From positions 1 to 8,001 of the forward strand of contig JAQXFA010000139.1 of the NCBI GenBank assembly GCA_029250565.1: a DNA stretch of 8,001 nucleotides, written 5' to 3'. The notes under the pieces are model-generated. The model was given only the letters and a program-made list of their open reading frames with translations, searched no databases and was not told the DNA's origin. A program made the position numbers and the translations under genes. The stretch comes from Candidatus Thalassarchaeaceae archaeon (GTDB lineage: Archaea > Thermoplasmatota > Poseidoniia > Poseidoniales > Thalassarchaeaceae). Of the stretch, positions 5,562-8,001 are shown one piece after another. How positions within the stretch are numbered: position 1 is the first letter of the stretch; each line of letters opens with the position of its first letter.

Positions 5562-6689
5562 TCACATTGGCAAATTGACGATGAATGTTGAGCCAATCCC
5601 AACTTTTGAGGTCACTACTAGTGAACCCCCATGCATATCAACGAAGTGTTTTGACAAAGCCAACCCCAAACCAGTACCTGGTCGTTGGCGGCCATCTGAG
5701 CCCTTGACCTGAACAAACTCTCGGAAAATTAACTCTTGGTCAGCATCAGATATTCCTGACCCAGTATCACGAACTAGTATGTGGGCTTCATCTTCAAATT
5801 TGGTGCACGAAACCACAACCTCGCCACCCTCATCTGTGAACTTTATTGCATTGGAAACAAGATTGAGAATTACTTGGCGAATTGCCCTTTTGTCAACCAT
5901 CAACTCCCCTAAATCATCTAATTCAACATTCATTGAAATGCCCTTTTTTCTAGCATTGGGTGAAACCATTTTCACCGCTTCCCTGATGATTGGAGTCAAT
6001 TCTGTTGCTGATTTATCAAGTTCCATTCTACCCGCAACAATTTTTGATAAATCAAGTAAATCAGTAACTAATGACAGTAAATGGTCTGTTGAAGAACGAA
6101 TTGCCTCTAAACTTTCTTTTTCAAAAGTGCCATCTTCTGCTTCTTCAAGTAGCAAATCAGTATATCCAACGATGCCTTGGAGTGGAGTCCTTAGTTCATG
6201 GCTCATCCCACTGTAAAAACCGAGACGCTGTTCATTCATATCTTGTAACTCAGTTTGCAAATGAACTAATTCAGTGACTTCATGGAAAACCACCACTGCA
6301 CCTACTAAATCGCCTTCACGTGAAGTGAGAGGCGTTGCCGAGAGACGAAAATGACGCGCCTCACTCCCTTCACCCTTGGAAACTGCAAGTTCGTGGATTG
6401 GCTGGCCACCATGTAACACAGTTGTAACGGGGAAATTTTCTTCACTAAATGACGCACCATCACTATCCCTCCAATCAAATTGAGCAGCAAAAGCAGCCAA
6501 AGTGAGTTCGGGAGAGTAAATTAATCCTAATTCTGTACGAGCTACATCGTTTAGAAGAACGATGTTACCCATGACATCTGTCACGGCAACTGCTGCATTG
6601 ATGCTACCGAGAATGTTTGACAATTGCTCACCCCTTTGATGTAAGGCATCGAGCAATTGCTCCTGTTCTGTTGGTGGTGGTTCTGACAT
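5562..6689 (-). CDS. Soluble PAS-domain sensor histidine kinase
   Basis: The 375-residue protein lacks membrane segments, so it should sense a cytosolic cue. A PAS domain spans about 22-140 (INAAVAVTDVMGNIVLLND at 30-48 is its start; FRLSATPLTSREGDLVGAVV at 114-133 its end), followed by a short coiled linker. The HisKA dimerisation domain carries the phosphorylated His164 in SHELRTPL (163-170). The HATPase_c domain has the N box NLVSNAIKF (276-284), G1 DTGSGI (308-313), an F-box-like FREFVQV (322-328) and G2 GTGLGL (338-343). All catalytic motifs are intact. No response regulator gene is visible, so this is an orphan kinase within the window; the partner may be encoded elsewhere. The kinase is bacterial in type, as usual for archaeal two-component proteins. 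No strong Shine-Dalgarno precedes the ATG, so a leaderless transcript is possible. The divergent promoter region carries repeated motifs. Confidence 0.93.
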   Translation of the reverse strand: MSEPPPTEQEQLLDALHQRGEQLSNILGSINAAVAVTDVMGNIVLLNDVARTELGLIYSPELTLAAFAAQFDWRDSDGASFSEENFPVTTVLHGGQPIHELAVSKGEGSEARHFRLSATPLTSREGDLVGAVVVFHEVTELVHLQTELQDMNEQRLGFYSGMSHELRTPLQGIVGYTDLLLEEAEDGTFEKESLEAIRSSTDHLLSLVTDLLDLSKIVAGRMELDKSATELTPIIREAVKMVSPNARKKGISMNVELDDLGELMVDKRAIRQVILNLVSNAIKFTDEGGEVVVSCTKFEDEAHILVRDTGSGISDADQELIFREFVQVKGSDGRQRPGTGLGLALSKHFVDMHGGSLVVTSKVGIGSTFIVNLPM

Positions 6690-6740
6690 CTTCCCGTTAC
6701 AGGCGACTCGCTTTTGTCATATCACAACTCCCCCGTTCAG

Positions 6741-6759
6741 GAGTATCTAAGCGAGTATC
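6741..6759 (+). repeat. GAGTATC direct repeat, possible tandem operator
   Basis: GAGTATC occurs at 6741-6747 and again at 6753-6759, 12 bp apart and so close to one helical turn. This spacing suits adjacent protein contacts on one face of the DNA. It lies midway between the divergent kinase and membrane-protein genes. Confidence 0.3.
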
Positions 6760-6782
6760 CCTAACTACACTCGCGAGGCGAG
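6751..6782. promoter_or_regulatory. Inverted-repeat cluster of GCGAG/CTCGC motifs
   Basis: GCGAGT at 6751-6756 can pair with ACTCGC at 6769-6774 (6 bp, 12-base loop). The same CTCGC at 6770-6774 can instead pair with GCGAG at 6778-6782 (5 bp, GAG loop), so the two hairpins are mutually exclusive. The CTCGCGAG at 6770-6777 is also a perfect DNA palindrome. A further CTCGC lies at 6707-6711. It could be an operator array or an RNA switch; no function is shown. Confidence 0.3.
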
Positions 6783-6827
6783 CCTTGAATATGGAGGAGA
6801 CTATCACGGATATCTGGGGAGAGGTTG

Positions 6828-8001
6828 ATGGAGAGGCGTTATCCGAATATTGGCAAAGTCGCTTTGCTCATTTCCATATCCCAATTCTTGGGTATTCTTC
6901 TAAATGGAATACTTGGCTTGTTCCCTGCCGGACTCATAGGAACTGGAAGCAGGGGTCAGAAGTTTCACCTTCTCCAATACATCAGACAATCCTTGAATTT
7001 GCCATACAAAGAAGGTGGTTTTTGGTCAGATGCAGGATCATTTACAGGCCAAGAGTTTGCTATGGCATTTCTGATGATTACAACATTGGTGGTTGCAATA
7101 ATTGGTCTCAGGCAACGTGAATCAATTGACGGACCCTCAAAGATGAGTGCTGAATCACAGCGCGAGCAACTAGAATCAGGTCAAGTATCAGTATCAAGGC
7201 CTGGTGGATTGAGTGTTGTGAATCCCACTACAGCCGCTATTGTGTCAAATATTGTTGATGGTGATGGCACACCTGCCGCAGATATCATCGCTGGTGCACT
7301 TGGAGAAATGAAGGCAGTTGCTATAGAAATGGGAGTTGACGACGAATTAATCAAAGGTCAAATAATTCAAGAGGAAAGTGAAGATGTCACCCTCGATAGC
7401 CGCTATACTGTAACCTCTACTTCTGATGAAATGGAAGTCGTTGACCTAACTGAGTCAATAGTTGGTGAAATGGAAGTCGTCGACCTAACCGAGTCAATAG
7501 TTGAAGTAACTGATTCTGATAAACAAGAGGAAGAGGTCTCCGATAATGATGAACTGGGCTGGCTAGATGATTCACCTTGGGCCGAAGATGATGTCACAGT
7601 TGATTCTGTTTCTGTAAAGGTAACTGAGCCAGAGAAAAAGGAAAAACCATCCTTGCCAAGCCTCCCTAGCGCACCAACTAGCCAACCTATCCCTAAACCA
7701 GAGGTTGTTGAGGTAAAGCCGCCACCTGTTCAAAACAAATATGTGAAACCAGTTGAAACTCCTGTTGTACCTCAAGTGAAAGAAGCACAGAGTGGAGTTA
7801 TGCCAAATCGGCCTAGCGGACTTCCTAACAAAGCAGTATTTGATATTGAGTTGAATTCTTGGACTCTGTTTGGCAGACCGATTGAATTCACTGATTCGCC
7901 TCCAATGCCTGTTGTCAAGAGAGAGGAGAAAACTGAGCCAGCACCAACAACAAGTGCACGAGCACCACCATCATTACCTACGATCCCAACACCTCCAAAG
8001 A
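6828..8001 (+). CDS. Partial membrane protein with acidic, proline-rich repeat-bearing tail (3' end outside window)
   Basis: The frame is open from 6789 to the end of the window; the first 391 residues are visible and no stop is reached. I do not recognise a family. A first transmembrane helix is at about 11-33 (VALLISISQFLGILLNGILG), then a roughly 45-residue loop rich in Gly and aromatics, then a second helix at about 78-94 (AMAFLMITTLVVAIIGL). What follows is soluble: a probably folded stretch at 120-185, an acidic region with a 13-residue tandem repeat (EMEVVDLTESIV at 201-212 and 214-225), an acidic motif around DELGWLDDSPWAEDD (241-255), and a Pro/Lys/Glu/Val-rich linker-like region (270-391). 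With both helices spanning, the N-terminus and the long tail are on the same side, probably cytosolic. GGAG at 6818-6821 sits 6 bases before the ATG at 6828; a TTG at 6825 is an alternative start. Confidence 0.75.
   Translation, partial: MERRYPNIGKVALLISISQFLGILLNGILGLFPAGLIGTGSRGQKFHLLQYIRQSLNLPYKEGGFWSDAGSFTGQEFAMAFLMITTLVVAIIGLRQRESIDGPSKMSAESQREQLESGQVSVSRPGGLSVVNPTTAAIVSNIVDGDGTPAADIIAGALGEMKAVAIEMGVDDELIKGQIIQEESEDVTLDSRYTVTSTSDEMEVVDLTESIVGEMEVVDLTESIVEVTDSDKQEEEVSDNDELGWLDDSPWAEDDVTVDSVSVKVTEPEKKEKPSLPSLPSAPTSQPIPKPEVVEVKPPPVQNKYVKPVETPVVPQVKEAQSGVMPNRPSGLPNKAVFDIELNSWTLFGRPIEFTDSPPMPVVKREEKTEPAPTTSARAPPSLPTIPTPPK
7427..7503 (+). repeat. 39-bp in-frame tandem duplication
   Basis: Two 38-base copies at 7427-7464 and 7466-7503 have a 39-bp period and differ at only two positions, both synonymous (GTT/GTC and ACT/ACC). 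They encode two copies of EMEVVDLTESIV separated by one glycine. The near identity at DNA level indicates a recent duplication within the acidic tail of the partial membrane protein. Confidence 0.9.

Larger units (their letters stand above)
6690..6827. other. Divergent intergenic region between histidine kinase and membrane protein genes
   Basis: This 138-bp gap should carry promoters for both directions. It contains five GCGAG/CTCGC pentamers (6707-6711, 6751-6755, 6770-6774, 6773-6777 and 6778-6782) and two GAGTATC copies (6741-6747 and 6753-6759). No clear TATA box is recognised. An ATG at 6790 opens a different frame that reads plausibly for about 24 codons, but it conflicts with the longer open frame starting at 6828. 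Confidence 0.4.

Noticed and set aside
5566..5597. ATTGGC/GCCAAT inverted repeat after the GTPase stop as a terminator
   Set aside because: A 6-bp stem with a 20-base loop inside kinase coding sequence, without a following T-run, is too weak.
6617..7120. Open frame on the plus strand including MEETITDIWGEVDGEALSEYW from 6790
   Set aside because: It crosses the start of the kinase gene antisense and then overlaps the better frame from 6828, which encodes clear membrane helices and stays open to the window end. A frameshift joining the two cannot be excluded but is unsupported.
7403..7597. Serine-rich minus-strand frame with repeats
   Set aside because: It is the reverse complement of the acidic repeat region of the membrane protein; its repeats are only the shadow of the 39-bp duplication.
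1..8001. CRISPR array, defence island, transposon or prophage
   Set aside because: No regularly spaced repeats, transposase, integrase or phage-type genes are seen; the genes are ordinary cellular functions.

Overview
The window looks like a compact archaeal genome segment, most plausibly from a marine planktonic euryarchaeon of the Marine Group II / Poseidoniales type. This is an inference from gene content and I could not search for the nearest genome. The archaeal signals are a COG2108-type radical SAM protein, a DRG/Rbg-type GTPase with a TGS domain, an archaeal NadM-like adenylyltransferase, 4-bp ATGA gene overlaps and GGTGAT/GAGGT-like Shine-Dalgarno sites. GrpE and a PAS histidine kinase are bacterial-type genes that are common in such mesophilic marine archaea. 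Base composition is moderate (low-to-mid 40s % GC by eye). No rRNA, tRNA, CRISPR array, insertion sequence or attachment site was seen.

Layout. (A) 80-2926, plus strand: pdxT, a radical SAM enzyme, grpE and a membrane-anchored DUF1499 protein are tightly packed and probably co-transcribed. (B) 2929-4295, minus strand: an unrecognised tryptophan-rich protein and an NMN adenylyltransferase-like protein overlap by 4 bp. This unit converges on A with only 2 bp between stop codons. (C) 4296-4445: a divergent intergenic region holding a long imperfect hairpin (4365-4424) just upstream of the next gene. (D) 4446-5561, plus strand: DRG-family GTPase. (E) 5562-6689, minus strand: soluble PAS histidine kinase, whose stop codon abuts the GTPase stop codon with no base between. 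(F) 6690-6827: a divergent intergenic region with a cluster of GCGAG/CTCGC motifs and a GAGTATC direct repeat. (G) 6828-8001, plus strand: the first 391 codons of a two-helix membrane protein with a long acidic, proline-rich cytosolic or surface tail containing a 39-bp tandem duplication. It runs off the window.

The genes are mostly housekeeping: cofactor synthesis (PLP from PdxT, NAD from the NadM-like protein), protein folding (GrpE), ribosome-associated GTPase and signalling. I see no defence system, biosynthetic cluster or mobile element. The least explained items are the hairpin upstream of the GTPase gene, the unknown gene coupled to the NadM-like gene, the NadM-like protein's altered C-terminal nucleotide-binding motif, and the partial repeat-bearing membrane protein.
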